Part shown: piece by piece, positions 5,851 through 13,886 of the stretch
How the letters are laid out: every line of letters begins with the position of its first letter
Numbering within the stretch: the stretch's first letter is position 1
Assembly (NCBI GenBank): GCA_947165745.1
Contig: CAMVBO010000013.1
Coordinates: forward strand, 1 to 14,811
DNA from: an uncultured Clostridia bacterium
GTDB lineage: Bacteria; Bacillota_A; Clostridia; Christensenellales; Aristaeellaceae
Direction of reading: 5' to 3'
DNA length: 14,811 nt
Program-made: the position numbers and the translations under genes
The notes under the pieces: generated by a model
The model's database searches: none
Told to the model about the DNA's origin: nothing
The model's input: only the letters and a program-made list of their open reading frames with translations

Positions 5851-6488
5851 GCGGGATCATGCGGGAGTCGCTGCTTTCCTGGGCCCTGAACGGCGCGCCC
5901 CAGGCGCCTTTGCTGTGCTCCGCGGGCGAGGAAGAAGCATTGCTGCTGGGCCACATGGTGGCCTCCGGACTGGTGGACGGCGCGGACAGGGTTCGCTCCG
6001 TCCGGCGCGAGGGCAAGGGATGGCAGGTACGGGCCGAGTTGTGCGCGCAGGCGTCCCTGCCCGCCCTGCTGCGGCTGGAGACGATGAAACCCCTGGAAGG
6101 CAGCTTTGTCGCGCCGTCCGAAGCGATCATCCGCTGTTGCGAACAAGTGATGGCGATGAAACGCGGCGCGGGGCTTCACACCGTTCTGCTCGGCATCGGA
6201 GAAAGGACGGTGCTTTGCCAGGACATCGGCCGACACAACGCGCTGGAAAAGGCCGTGGGCAGCGCTCTGCGCGAATCGCTCGACCTGAGCCGTGCCATTC
6301 TGGCCGCCTCCAGCCGGCTGTCCCTGGAGATGCTGGCCAAGGCCGCCTTTGCCGGCATTCCCGTCCTGGTCACTCAAAAACAGGTGGGCAGCCTGTGCGT
6401 GCCGCACGCACAACGCCTGAACATCGCCGTATGCCGCCTGGACGCGGCGCTTATCCCCCTCAGCCGCCCTGAGCGCGTGCGGGACTGA
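5847..6488 (+). CDS. fdhD: FdhD-like formate dehydrogenase accessory protein, 213 aa, no Cys-x-x-Cys
   Basis: FdhD is a sulfurtransferase that passes sulfur from a cysteine desulfurase to the molybdenum cofactor of formate dehydrogenase. The C-terminal half carries the family signature: GLHTVLL (109-115), QDIGRHNALEKAVG (125-138), a Ser-Arg-Leu-Ser-Glu-like segment (155-161), and GIPVLVT (170-176). The N-terminal half (NGAP...EEEALLLGHMVASGL) fits the family's first domain. It is short compared with the usual 250-280 residues. The loop between the halves that normally holds the catalytic Cys-x-x-Cys reads LETMKPLEGSFVAPSEA with no cysteine; the only nearby cysteines are the pair at 97-98. It may be a non-transferase variant or use other cysteines. 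ATGA overlap with the preceding gene indicates coupled translation. Confidence 0.82.
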   Translation: MSGIMRESLLSWALNGAPQAPLLCSAGEEEALLLGHMVASGLVDGADRVRSVRREGKGWQVRAELCAQASLPALLRLETMKPLEGSFVAPSEAIIRCCEQVMAMKRGAGLHTVLLGIGERTVLCQDIGRHNALEKAVGSALRESLDLSRAILAASSRLSLEMLAKAAFAGIPVLVTQKQVGSLCVPHAQRLNIAVCRLDAALIPLSRPERVRD

Positions 6489-6527
6489 ATGTCCCGTTTT
6501 CAAATCTGCCCCAAGGAGATCGTCAGC

Positions 6528-7163
6528 ATGCAGAGGATCAAAACCCGGGATCTGGCCGTGATGGCCCTGGTCCTGGCGCTGGGCCTGTTTTCCAAGCGGA
6601 TCGTTTCGCCCGTGACCAACCTGCTCACCGAGTTCTTCCGCCTCCCCGGCGGAAGCGCGGCGGCGGGATTCTCGCTGGCGTTTCTGCTGATCGGCGGGGA
6701 GATGGTGTCGGTGCCCTTCGCGGGGGCGCTGATGGGCCTTGCCCAAGCGGGCCTGGCGCTGGCGCTGGGCATGTCGGGCTACCAGGGCGCGCTGGCGCTG
6801 ATCACCTATACCCTGCCCGGTCTGGTCCTGGATCTGGCGTCCCATCTGCCCCTGGAAGGCATGGCGGGCCGCGCCCTGGCGTGCGCATCGGCCTGTCTGA
6901 CCAGCGCGGCGCTGAGCAACATGCTCGTCTTTCATCTGCGCGGGCTGTCCCTTATCCTGTGGCTGTTGCTGGCGGCGCTGTCGGGGGTGGTCGGCGGATG
7001 GCTGGCCCATCTGGTGCTGAAAAGACTTGATAAACAAAACGACAGGAGAAACAGAAGCCATGAAGAAAAAAGCAATTTGGATCGCCGCAGTCGCGGTGCT
7101 CGTCGTCGCCGTCCTGGCCGTCGGCCTGATCGTGCGCCAGCGCCAGACGGCCCGCCAGGTTGA
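6528..7163 (+). CDS. ECF transporter S component-like membrane protein, 211 aa
   Basis: About five to six hydrophobic helices span residues 8-165. The arrangement starts with a short basic N-terminus (MQRIKTRDLAVMALVLALG) and includes LIGGEMVSVPFAGALMGLAQAGLA, typical of substrate-binding S components of energy-coupling factor transporters. These import vitamins or metals with shared EcfA/EcfT subunits encoded elsewhere. The substrate is not identifiable. The ATG at 6528 follows AAGGAG by 9 bases; an upstream in-frame ATG at 6489 would have no good site. The tail after residue 170 (LVLKRLDKQ) is Arg-rich low-complexity sequence that overlaps the next gene by 104 bases, and it looks like a read-through caused by loss of the original stop or a frameshift. 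Its place between FdhD-like and cofactor genes suggests a cofactor-related substrate. Confidence 0.75.
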   Translation: MQRIKTRDLAVMALVLALGLFSKRIVSPVTNLLTEFFRLPGGSAAAGFSLAFLLIGGEMVSVPFAGALMGLAQAGLALALGMSGYQGALALITYTLPGLVLDLASHLPLEGMAGRALACASACLTSAALSNMLVFHLRGLSLILWLLLAALSGVVGGWLAHLVLKRLDKQNDRRNRSHEEKSNLDRRSRGARRRRPGRRPDRAPAPDGPPG

Positions 7164-7557
7164 CGGCGCTGTTACGCTGAAGAACGGCGGGAAGACCGTT
7201 CAAATTCCCCTCGGGGAGCTGGACCAAATGGCCTTCAGCGGCGAGACGGTGAACGGCAAGGGTGAGCGCGCCACCCATGATTATCATGGCGTCCCCCTGA
7301 AGACCCTGCTGGAGGATCGGCAGGTCGACCTGGGCGCGGTGTCCGCCGTGACGGTGACCGCGGCAGACCAGTTCTCCGCCAACTATACCATCGACGAAAT
7401 CAACGAAGAGGGCAAGGTCTGGCTGGCCGTGCGGGTGGACGGCCAGAGCGTAGAAGGCGTCGACCCGGGAACGCCCGGCGCGCAGATGGTGGTCTTCGGC
7501 GATCCCAACAGCAAACGCAACGTGCGCTGCCTGACCGAGATCGAAACGAAACCCTGA
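7060..7557 (+). CDS. Membrane-anchored molybdopterin-oxidoreductase-fold protein, 165 aa
   Basis: Residues 5-25 form one hydrophobic helix after a Lys-rich start (MKKKAIW), acting as a membrane anchor or uncleaved signal with the rest outside the cytoplasm. The outer domain resembles the small beta-rich domain of the sulfite-oxidase type molybdopterin family (PF00174-like): DYHGVPLKTLLE (74-85), VTVTAADQFSANYTIDEI (97-114), VWLAVRVDG (120-128), and RCLTEIE (156-162). The conserved molybdenum-ligating cysteine of the full enzyme is not evident; Cys157 is the only cysteine. It probably binds something rather than catalyses, but this is inference. The ATG follows AGGAGA by 10 bases. It is flanked by the ECF component and the FDH flavoprotein, so an accessory or ligand-capturing role is possible. 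Confidence 0.7.
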   Translation: MKKKAIWIAAVAVLVVAVLAVGLIVRQRQTARQVDGAVTLKNGGKTVQIPLGELDQMAFSGETVNGKGERATHDYHGVPLKTLLEDRQVDLGAVSAVTVTAADQFSANYTIDEINEEGKVWLAVRVDGQSVEGVDPGTPGAQMVVFGDPNSKRNVRCLTEIETKP

Positions 7558-7588
7558 CACGAACGCCGTCCTGTAAAGACCGAACCCA

Positions 7589-9436
7589 ATGAAAGCAGGT
7601 GTCGCCTTGAAACAATTGGCAAGACGCGGGAACATGAACGAGCGCATCGACGTCGTTCTGCAAAAGTTCCGCTCCCGAATGACCTCTTATCCGCCGGGCA
7701 TGTGCCCGCTGGTGCTGTACCGTTCGCTGCTGCAAATCTCCATGAACCAGACCTGTGGAAAGTGCGTGTCCTGCCGGGACGGACTGGTGGAGGCGGATCG
7801 ACTGCTCGGGGACATCCTGTCCGGCGACGGCGACGGGGACACCCTGGCGAAGATGGAGCGCCTGTGCCGCATGATCGCCCGCACGGCGGATTGCGCGGTG
7901 GGCGTGTCCGCCGCCAATCTGGTCCTGGACAGCCTGACCGAATTTGCCGACGAATATGAAAGCCACATCCACCATCATCGCTGCGTGGAGAACGTGACCC
8001 AGACCATCCCCTGCGTCACGCTGTGCCCCGCGCACGTGGACGTGCCGGGCTATGTGGCGCTGGTCCATGCCGGGGATTACGCCGGGGCGGTGAAGAAGAT
8101 CCGGGAGAAAAACCCCTTCCCCACGGCCTGCGCCATGGTGTGCGAGCATCCCTGTGAGCGCAAGTGCCGCCGCAGGATCATCGACGACGCCGTGAACATC
8201 CGGGGTCTGAAAAAGTATGCCGTGGACCAGGTCCGCGCGGACAAGGTCGACACCCCGCGGCGAAACGTCGGCACGGGCAAGCGCGTCGCCGTCATCGGCG
8301 GCGGTCCGTCCGGGCTGACCGCGGCCTATTTCCTTTCCCTGATGGGCCATCATGTGGACGTCTACGACGCGCACGAAAAGCTGGGCGGCATGCTGCGCTA
8401 CGGCATCCCTGAATATCGGCTGCCCAAGGATCGGCTGGACGAGGATATCCGGGCCATACTTTCCGTGGGCGGCATCGACACTCACCTGAATACGAAGGCC
8501 GGCGCGGACATTGCCTTTGACGCCATCCGCAGGGACCATGACGCCGTTTTCCTGGGTCTGGGCGCACAGCTGGGCAACCGCATGCCCGTGGACGGCGCGG
8601 ACGGGAAAAACGTGATCCCCGCGGCGGATTTTTTGCAGCGGGTGGCCAGCGACCACGCGCCGGACCTGACGGGAAAGCGCGTGGCGCTGATCGGCGGCGG
8701 CAACGTGGCCATGGACGCGGCCCGGACGGCGGTGCGCCTTAACGCCCGGTCCGTGCACGTCTTTACCCGCAAGCGGGACGACTACACCGCCCTGGGCACG
8801 GAAATCGAGGCCGCCATGCAGGAGGGCGTGCGCTTCCGCACCCTGCTCAGCTTCCTCAACATCGAACTGGACGACGAAGGCGCCGTGCGCGCCGTCTGGC
8901 TCCAGCCGGAAATCGTGGCCGAGTACGACAAATTCGGTTTCGTACAGACCGAACACTCCAGCAGCTATCCCTATCGCTTCCTGTGCGATTATTTGATCCT
9001 GGGTGTCGGGCAGCGGAGCGACCTGTCGGCGTTCACCGAGGCGGGCGTCCCCTCCGAGCGGGGGCGCGTCCGCGCGGACGTGACCTGCGAAGTCCAGGGA
9101 ATGTCCGGCGTGTTTTCCGGCGGCGACTGCGTCACCGGCCCCTCCACGGCGATCAACGCCATCGCGGCGGGACAGGTGGCAGCCTATAACATCGACGAGT
9201 ATCTGGGCTATCATCACAAGATCCTCAGCGACACGCCCCTTCCCGCGGCGGTGCCGAACCCCTGCATCCCCACGGGGCGCGCGGAGATCGAGGAAAAGGA
9301 CCCCTTTGAGCGGCGCGACAGCTTCGACTTCGTGGAGCTGTCCATGACCGCCGAAGAAGCGATGCGCGAATCCGGCCGGTGCCTTCGGTGCGATCACTAC
9401 GGCTGCGGCGCGATGACAGGAGGCAGGGGCGAATGA
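7589..9436 (+). CDS. NAD(P)H-linked FAD iron-sulfur protein of the formate dehydrogenase, 615 aa
   Basis: Three parts are visible. Residues about 35-120 resemble the C-terminal 4Fe-4S domain of NuoF, with CGKCVSC (56-62) and Cys102 as cluster ligands. Residues about 130-200 are the two-cluster domain of the glutamate synthase small subunit/DPD family (Cys132, 142, 146, 181, 185, 189, 193). Residues 231 onward are the two-nucleotide flavoprotein: an FAD site GGGPSG at 237-242, the GGMLRYGIPEYRLPK block, and an NAD(P) site GGGNVAMDAAR at 370-379. The C-terminus carries CLRCDHYGC, possibly another cluster. No FMN-binding NuoF core is present. It most likely moves electrons between the adjoining catalytic subunit and NAD(P)(H). 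The start is uncertain: ATG 7589, TTG 7607 and ATG 7634 all have weak binding sites. ATGA overlap joins it to the next gene. Confidence 0.87.
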   Translation: MKAGVALKQLARRGNMNERIDVVLQKFRSRMTSYPPGMCPLVLYRSLLQISMNQTCGKCVSCRDGLVEADRLLGDILSGDGDGDTLAKMERLCRMIARTADCAVGVSAANLVLDSLTEFADEYESHIHHHRCVENVTQTIPCVTLCPAHVDVPGYVALVHAGDYAGAVKKIREKNPFPTACAMVCEHPCERKCRRRIIDDAVNIRGLKKYAVDQVRADKVDTPRRNVGTGKRVAVIGGGPSGLTAAYFLSLMGHHVDVYDAHEKLGGMLRYGIPEYRLPKDRLDEDIRAILSVGGIDTHLNTKAGADIAFDAIRRDHDAVFLGLGAQLGNRMPVDGADGKNVIPAADFLQRVASDHAPDLTGKRVALIGGGNVAMDAARTAVRLNARSVHVFTRKRDDYTALGTEIEAAMQEGVRFRTLLSFLNIELDDEGAVRAVWLQPEIVAEYDKFGFVQTEHSSSYPYRFLCDYLILGVGQRSDLSAFTEAGVPSERGRVRADVTCEVQGMSGVFSGGDCVTGPSTAINAIAAGQVAAYNIDEYLGYHHKILSDTPLPAAVPNPCIPTGRAEIEEKDPFERRDSFDFVELSMTAEEAMRESGRCLRCDHYGCGAMTGGRGE

Positions 9437-12144
9437 TCACCATCACCATCAACCAAAGGCCCATCCAGGCGCCGGAAGGCCGGACGATCCTGCAAATCGC
9501 CCGGGACAACGGCATCTACATACCGACGCTGTGCTACCTGGAGGATGTGTCCGACATCGGCATGTGCCGCCTGTGCATGGTGGAGGCGGAGGGCTACGGC
9601 CAGCTCCTGCCCGCCTGCCGCACCGTGGCGGCGGACGGCATGGTCATTGTCACGGAAAGCGAGGCGCTGAAGGACTATCGCCGGGAGATGCTCAACCTGA
9701 TCCTGTCCAACCACACGCTGGACTGCATGAGCTGCGCGGCCAACGGCGGCTGCGAGCTGCAGGATCTGTGCAATCGCTTCGACGTCAAGCACGCCTCCTA
9801 CCGGGGCTCGCGCACCGAGATCGAGGGCAAGGCGCAGGTGCTGTCCGAAAACCCGTTCATCACCTACGATCCCGGCAAGTGCATCCACTGTCAGCGGTGC
9901 GTCAACGCCTGCCACGCCATCGCCTGTAACGGCGCGCTGGGCAACGGGCGCAGCGGCGTGTTCCACCTGGTGGACGCGCCCTTCGGCCAGGGCTATAAGC
10001 TGACAGCCTGTGAAAGCTGCGGCAACTGCGCCGCCGTCTGCCCCACGGGCGCGCTGCGGCTGAAGCAGGAGGAAAAATACCGGAACTGGGAGATCTCCAG
10101 GGTCCGCACGACCTGTCCCCACTGCGCCACAGGCTGCCAGTTCGACCTGCTGGTCAAGGACGGACGGATCGTCAACGTGGAGGCGGCGGACGGCCCCTCC
10201 AATCACAGGCGCCTGTGCGTCAAGGGCCGCTCCGGCAGCTATGACTTTGTCCATTCGCCCGACCGGCTGACCGACCCGCTGATCCTGGATCGCGCCACCG
10301 GCCAGTTCCGCAAGGCATCGTGGGATGAAGCCATCGCCTACACCGCCCGGCGATTGATGGAGATCAAGGCCAAATATGGCGGGGACGCCCTGGCCGGGTT
10401 CGCCTGCTCCCGCTCGCCCAACGAGGACATCTACATGGTGCAGAAGATGGTGCGCACCTGCTTCGGCACCAACAACACGGACAACTGCGCCCGCGTGTGC
10501 CACTCGGCCACGGTGGCCGGCCTGGCGAAGACGCTGGGCTCCGGCGCGATGACCAATCCCATCCGCGACATCACCCACGACGTGGACTGCATCCTGCTCA
10601 TCGGCTCGAACCCGGAGGAGGCCCACCCGGTGGTGGGCATGCAGATCCGCAGGGCGGTCTCGCGCGGCACGCGGCTGATCGTGGTGGACCCGCGGGAAAT
10701 CGGCCTGACGAAATACGCGGACATCCACCTGAAGATCCGGCCCGGTACCAACGTGGCCTTCGCCAACGGCATGATGCATGTGATGATCGAGGAAGATCTG
10801 ATCGACCGCGCCTATATCGAAAACCATGCTGAAAGCTTCGATGCGCTGAAGGCGACGGTTGAAAAGTACACCCCGAAATACGTGGGGGAAATCTGCCACA
10901 TCGACCCGGACAAGCTGGTGGAAGCGGCGCGCATGTACGCCACGGCGAAAAAGGCGCCGATCATCTACTGCCTGGGCGTCACGGAGCATTCCTCCGGCAC
11001 CGAGGGCGTGATGTGCGTGTCCGACATGGCGGTGCTGTGCGGGAAAATCGGAAAGAGCGGCTGCGGCGTCAACCCCCTGCGCGGCCAGAACAACGTGCAG
11101 GGCGCCTGCGACATGGGTGCTTCCCCCACCGACTTTCCCGGCTATCAGAAGGTGGACAACCCTGCGGTGCGCGAAAAGTTCGAGGCCAAATGGGGCGTGC
11201 GCCTGAACCCGACGCCCGGGCTCAAGGCCACAGACGTGTTCCCCGCCGCCATCGAGGGGAGGATCAAGGGCCTGTATATCTATGGCGAGGACCCCATGGT
11301 CACCGATCCGGACACTCAGCACATCGAAAGGGCGCTGGAAAGCCTGGAATTCCTGGTGGTTCAGGAGCTGTTTATGACCAAAACCGCCCGGTATGCCGAC
11401 GTCGTTTTGCCGGGCCGGAGCTACGCCGAAAAGGAGGGCACCTTCACCAACACCGAGCGTCGCGTACAGCGCGTGCGCAGGGCGGTGACCGTGCCGGGCA
11501 ACATGCGGCAGGACACGGATATCATCATCGACCTGATGAACGCCATGGGCTATCCCCAGGAGCGCCTCACATCGGCGCAGATCATGGATGAGATTGCCGA
11601 ACTGACGCCCAGCTTCCACGGCATCAGCCATGCCCGGCTGGACGCGGGCGAGAGCCTGCAATGGCCCTGCCCGGACGCGAACCACCCGGGCACGCCCATC
11701 ATGCACGCCGGAAAGCCCGCCCGGGGCCGGGCGCTGCTCTACGCCGTGGACTACAAGCCCTCCATGGAGCTGCCCGACGAGGAATACCCCTTCATGCTGA
11801 CCACCGGACGCATACTGTATCAGTACAACGCGGCGGCCATGACCGCCCGGGTGAAGGGCCTGAACGAACTGGCCGGAGAGGGCTTCATCGAGGTGAATTT
11901 CCGCGACGCCGAAAGGCTGGGCATCGCCAGGGGCGAGCGCGTGCGGGTGACCAGCCGGCGGGGAAGCATCACCGCCACGGCCCATGTGGGGCGCAAGGTG
12001 TCCCAGGGTGAAACCTGGATGCCCTTCCACTTTCCCGACTCCCCCGTGAACCGATTGACCAACGCGGCGCTGGATGAATTTGCCCGGATCCCCGAATATA
12101 AGGTCTGCGCCGTGAAGCTGGAGAAGATCCATGGAGACGGCTGA
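9433..12144 (+). CDS. fdhA: Formate dehydrogenase catalytic (alpha) subunit, cysteine type, 903 aa
   Basis: The enzyme interconverts formate and CO2 at a molybdenum or tungsten bis-dinucleotide centre. The NuoG-like N-terminus holds a 2Fe-2S site (Cys34, 45, 48, 62) and a His94-Cys98-Cys101-Cys107 cluster site. Two ferredoxin-type 4Fe-4S sites follow (Cys150-153-156-160 and Cys193-196-199-203). The molybdopterin domain begins with Cys228, 231, 235 and 262 and runs to the C-terminal dinucleotide-binding domain. The metal-binding residue is Cys356 (NCARVCHSAT, codon TGC), with the catalytic His357 next to it, so no selenocysteine is used. The ATG at 9433 is taken because AGGAGG (9418-9423) lies 9 bases before it and it overlaps the previous stop (ATGA). 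The end overlaps mobA by 14 bases. No signal peptide: a cytoplasmic enzyme. Confidence 0.95.
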   Translation: MITITINQRPIQAPEGRTILQIARDNGIYIPTLCYLEDVSDIGMCRLCMVEAEGYGQLLPACRTVAADGMVIVTESEALKDYRREMLNLILSNHTLDCMSCAANGGCELQDLCNRFDVKHASYRGSRTEIEGKAQVLSENPFITYDPGKCIHCQRCVNACHAIACNGALGNGRSGVFHLVDAPFGQGYKLTACESCGNCAAVCPTGALRLKQEEKYRNWEISRVRTTCPHCATGCQFDLLVKDGRIVNVEAADGPSNHRRLCVKGRSGSYDFVHSPDRLTDPLILDRATGQFRKASWDEAIAYTARRLMEIKAKYGGDALAGFACSRSPNEDIYMVQKMVRTCFGTNNTDNCARVCHSATVAGLAKTLGSGAMTNPIRDITHDVDCILLIGSNPEEAHPVVGMQIRRAVSRGTRLIVVDPREIGLTKYADIHLKIRPGTNVAFANGMMHVMIEEDLIDRAYIENHAESFDALKATVEKYTPKYVGEICHIDPDKLVEAARMYATAKKAPIIYCLGVTEHSSGTEGVMCVSDMAVLCGKIGKSGCGVNPLRGQNNVQGACDMGASPTDFPGYQKVDNPAVREKFEAKWGVRLNPTPGLKATDVFPAAIEGRIKGLYIYGEDPMVTDPDTQHIERALESLEFLVVQELFMTKTARYADVVLPGRSYAEKEGTFTNTERRVQRVRRAVTVPGNMRQDTDIIIDLMNAMGYPQERLTSAQIMDEIAELTPSFHGISHARLDAGESLQWPCPDANHPGTPIMHAGKPARGRALLYAVDYKPSMELPDEEYPFMLTTGRILYQYNAAAMTARVKGLNELAGEGFIEVNFRDAERLGIARGERVRVTSRRGSITATAHVGRKVSQGETWMPFHFPDSPVNRLTNAALDEFARIPEYKVCAVKLEKIHGDG

Positions 12145-12730
12145 TCGCGTCGCCGTCGGGATCCTCGCCGGCGGCCAGAGCCGCCGGATGGGGCGGGACA
12201 AGTCGCTGCTCCCCTTTGACGGCAGGACGGCCATCGGGATCATCGCGGAGGAGATGCGGGATTTCCCTGAAACGCTCATCTCCGCGGCGGAGCCGGGCAG
12301 GCTCGACGCCCTCGGCCTGCCCGTCTGCCGGGATGAACACAGGGGCATCGGCCCCATCGAGGGCATCCGGCGGCTCCTGGAGACGGCAAAGGCGGAATAC
12401 CTATTCGTCTGCGCGGTGGACATGGCCTTTATCTCAAGGGAGGCGGTGCGCGCCCTCGCCCGCCGGATCTGTCCGGAATATGACTGCTATGCGATCACCC
12501 GCGACGGCGTTCCCGAACCGATGTGCGCCATCTACTCCAAAAGGGTCCTACCGGTCATCGAGCGGCTGATTTCCCAGGGCAGGTATCGCCCGCGCGAGAT
12601 CTTCCGGGAATGCCCGACCCTGTATATCCCGCTGGAATCCTCCGGTTTGGGTCCACGAATCCTTATGAATATCAACACCCCGGAGGACTACGAGAAAGCG
12701 CTGCAGGCGTACAGATCCACCGACCTGTGA
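12131..12730 (+). CDS. mobA: Molybdenum cofactor guanylyltransferase MobA, 199 aa
   Basis: MobA joins GMP from GTP to molybdopterin, giving the guanine dinucleotide cofactor needed by formate dehydrogenase. The signature nucleotide loop LAGGQSRRMGRDK is complete at residues 12-24. GIGPIEGI at 72-79 and VCAVDMAF at 93-100, with the metal-binding Asp97, follow in the right order. NINTPEDYE near the C-terminus matches the conserved family end. Length is normal. The start overlaps the end of the catalytic subunit gene by 14 bases, with GGAGAAG ahead of it, indicating translational coupling. No clear terminator follows in 12731-12834. Confidence 0.92.
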   Translation: METADRVAVGILAGGQSRRMGRDKSLLPFDGRTAIGIIAEEMRDFPETLISAAEPGRLDALGLPVCRDEHRGIGPIEGIRRLLETAKAEYLFVCAVDMAFISREAVRALARRICPEYDCYAITRDGVPEPMCAIYSKRVLPVIERLISQGRYRPREIFRECPTLYIPLESSGLGPRILMNINTPEDYEKALQAYRSTDL

Positions 12731-12816
12731 TCCTGCCCGGGACGGACTTTATTGAATACTGCTTATGACGAGGATGTCGCAGATTACGCGCCTCACACGG
12801 CGACAATAGATGTAAG

Positions 12817-12823
12817 AAAGGAG
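12817..12823 (+). promoter_or_regulatory. Ribosome binding site of the nucleoside permease gene
   Basis: AAAGGAG lies 11 bases before the ATG at 12835 and fixes that start, which is also where the signal peptide begins. The 104-base gap from 12731 shows no convincing promoter or terminator hairpin, so this gene may be transcribed from a weak promoter or by read-through from the formate dehydrogenase operon. Confidence 0.5.
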
Positions 12824-12834
12824 ACAATCACACA

Positions 12835-13869
12835 ATGAAAAGGTTTCTTGTGGCCATTCTGATAATGGCCATGGGCTGCGCAGCCGTTTCCGGCGCTCTG
12901 GCGGAGCAGGCGAAGGCGGCGGATGCTCCGCTGCCGGGCAAAGTGCTGATCCTGCCCAGATTCGAGATTGGGGAGATGGCCGGGGATTTCCCCGGCGGAG
13001 CCCAGTATTACTACGACGCGTATCTGGCAGATGCCGAAGCCTTCGAGGTGCCTCATGGCGCGCCCGGCGCGAAGCTGTATTACAGGGACGGCGTGGCGCT
13101 CTGCGTGCTGGGCATGGGCAAGGTCAACGCGGCGCTCACCACCATGGCCATACTCTCGGATGCGCGCTTCGATTATTCACAGGCCTATATCCTCTCCACG
13201 GGCTGCGCGGGTTCGGCCGCGGAAGCCACGGTGATGGGAGACGTCTTCCTGATCACGGCGGCGGTGGACTACGATCTTGGGCATCATGCGGACGGCAGAG
13301 ACCTTGCGGATCCCGAGGGAATCTCCTGGTTTCATAACGCGGATTTTGACGAAGCGGCAGTGGTCCTTCTGAATCAGACGCTGGCGGAGAAGGCTTACGC
13401 GCTGGTGAAGGACACGCCGGTGGAGACCACCGAGCGCACGCGGAATTACATGCTTCACGCCTTCGACGGCGCGGCCTGGGCCGTCCGTGATCCCCTGGTT
13501 CTCACCGGAACCACCGTCACAGGCGACAATTACTGGAAGGGCACGCACGGACACGCAAATGCGCTGCGCATGGTGGAAACCTACGGGTGCCCCGATCCGT
13601 ATGTGACGACGGAGATGGAGGATGTCGCCGTGGCCCGGGCGGCGCAGTGGATGGGCCTTCTGGACCGTCTGATCGTGATTCGCGGCAGCGTGAATATGGA
13701 TGTGTTCATGCTGGGCGCCACACCGGAAAGCCTGTGGAGCGATGCAGAAAACATGACGCTGGCCGTTGAGGACAGCGTCGAAGCAGCCGACATCTTCCCG
13801 GTTTCCATGAAGAACAACTACGCAGTGGGGCGGATCATCATCGACAGCATCCTCTCCGGGGAATTCTGA
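12835..13869 (+). CDS. Secreted purine nucleoside permease (NUP)-family protein, 344 aa
   Basis: The protein begins with a signal peptide (MKRFLVAILIMAMG..., Ala-rich end near GALAEQAKA, residues 20-29). The mature part follows the NUP family (PF06516): KVLILPRFEIGEMAG at 41-55, LGMGKVNAALTTMAIL at 91-106, and AYILSTGCAGSAAEATVMGD at 117-136 with ITAAVDYDLGHHADGRD after it. The family is related to nucleoside phosphorylases in fold; in yeast it is described as a purine nucleoside permease, and in bacteria its action is uncertain. An extracytoplasmic nucleoside-binding or phosphorylase-like role is plausible. It is about the usual length. It faces the converging membrane protein gene at 13932-14423 with 62 bases between. 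Its signal peptide resembles that of the protein at 405-1838. Confidence 0.85.
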   Translation: MKRFLVAILIMAMGCAAVSGALAEQAKAADAPLPGKVLILPRFEIGEMAGDFPGGAQYYYDAYLADAEAFEVPHGAPGAKLYYRDGVALCVLGMGKVNAALTTMAILSDARFDYSQAYILSTGCAGSAAEATVMGDVFLITAAVDYDLGHHADGRDLADPEGISWFHNADFDEAAVVLLNQTLAEKAYALVKDTPVETTERTRNYMLHAFDGAAWAVRDPLVLTGTTVTGDNYWKGTHGHANALRMVETYGCPDPYVTTEMEDVAVARAAQWMGLLDRLIVIRGSVNMDVFMLGATPESLWSDAENMTLAVEDSVEAADIFPVSMKNNYAVGRIIIDSILSGEF

Positions 13870-13886
13870 TCGGTGAATGTCCTATC

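Noticed and set aside
5451..7061. Minus-strand open frame of 536 codons
   Set aside because: Gln/Arg-rich shadow opposite the NTPase, FdhD-like and ECF genes.
7400..9397. Minus-strand open frame of 665 codons
   Set aside because: Shadow of the 615-residue flavoprotein gene; no start signal and no recognisable domain.
9397..12423. Minus-strand open frame of 1008 codons
   Set aside because: It lies opposite the formate dehydrogenase gene, whose cluster motifs are unmistakable; the antisense product is His/Val/Gly-rich with no motif.
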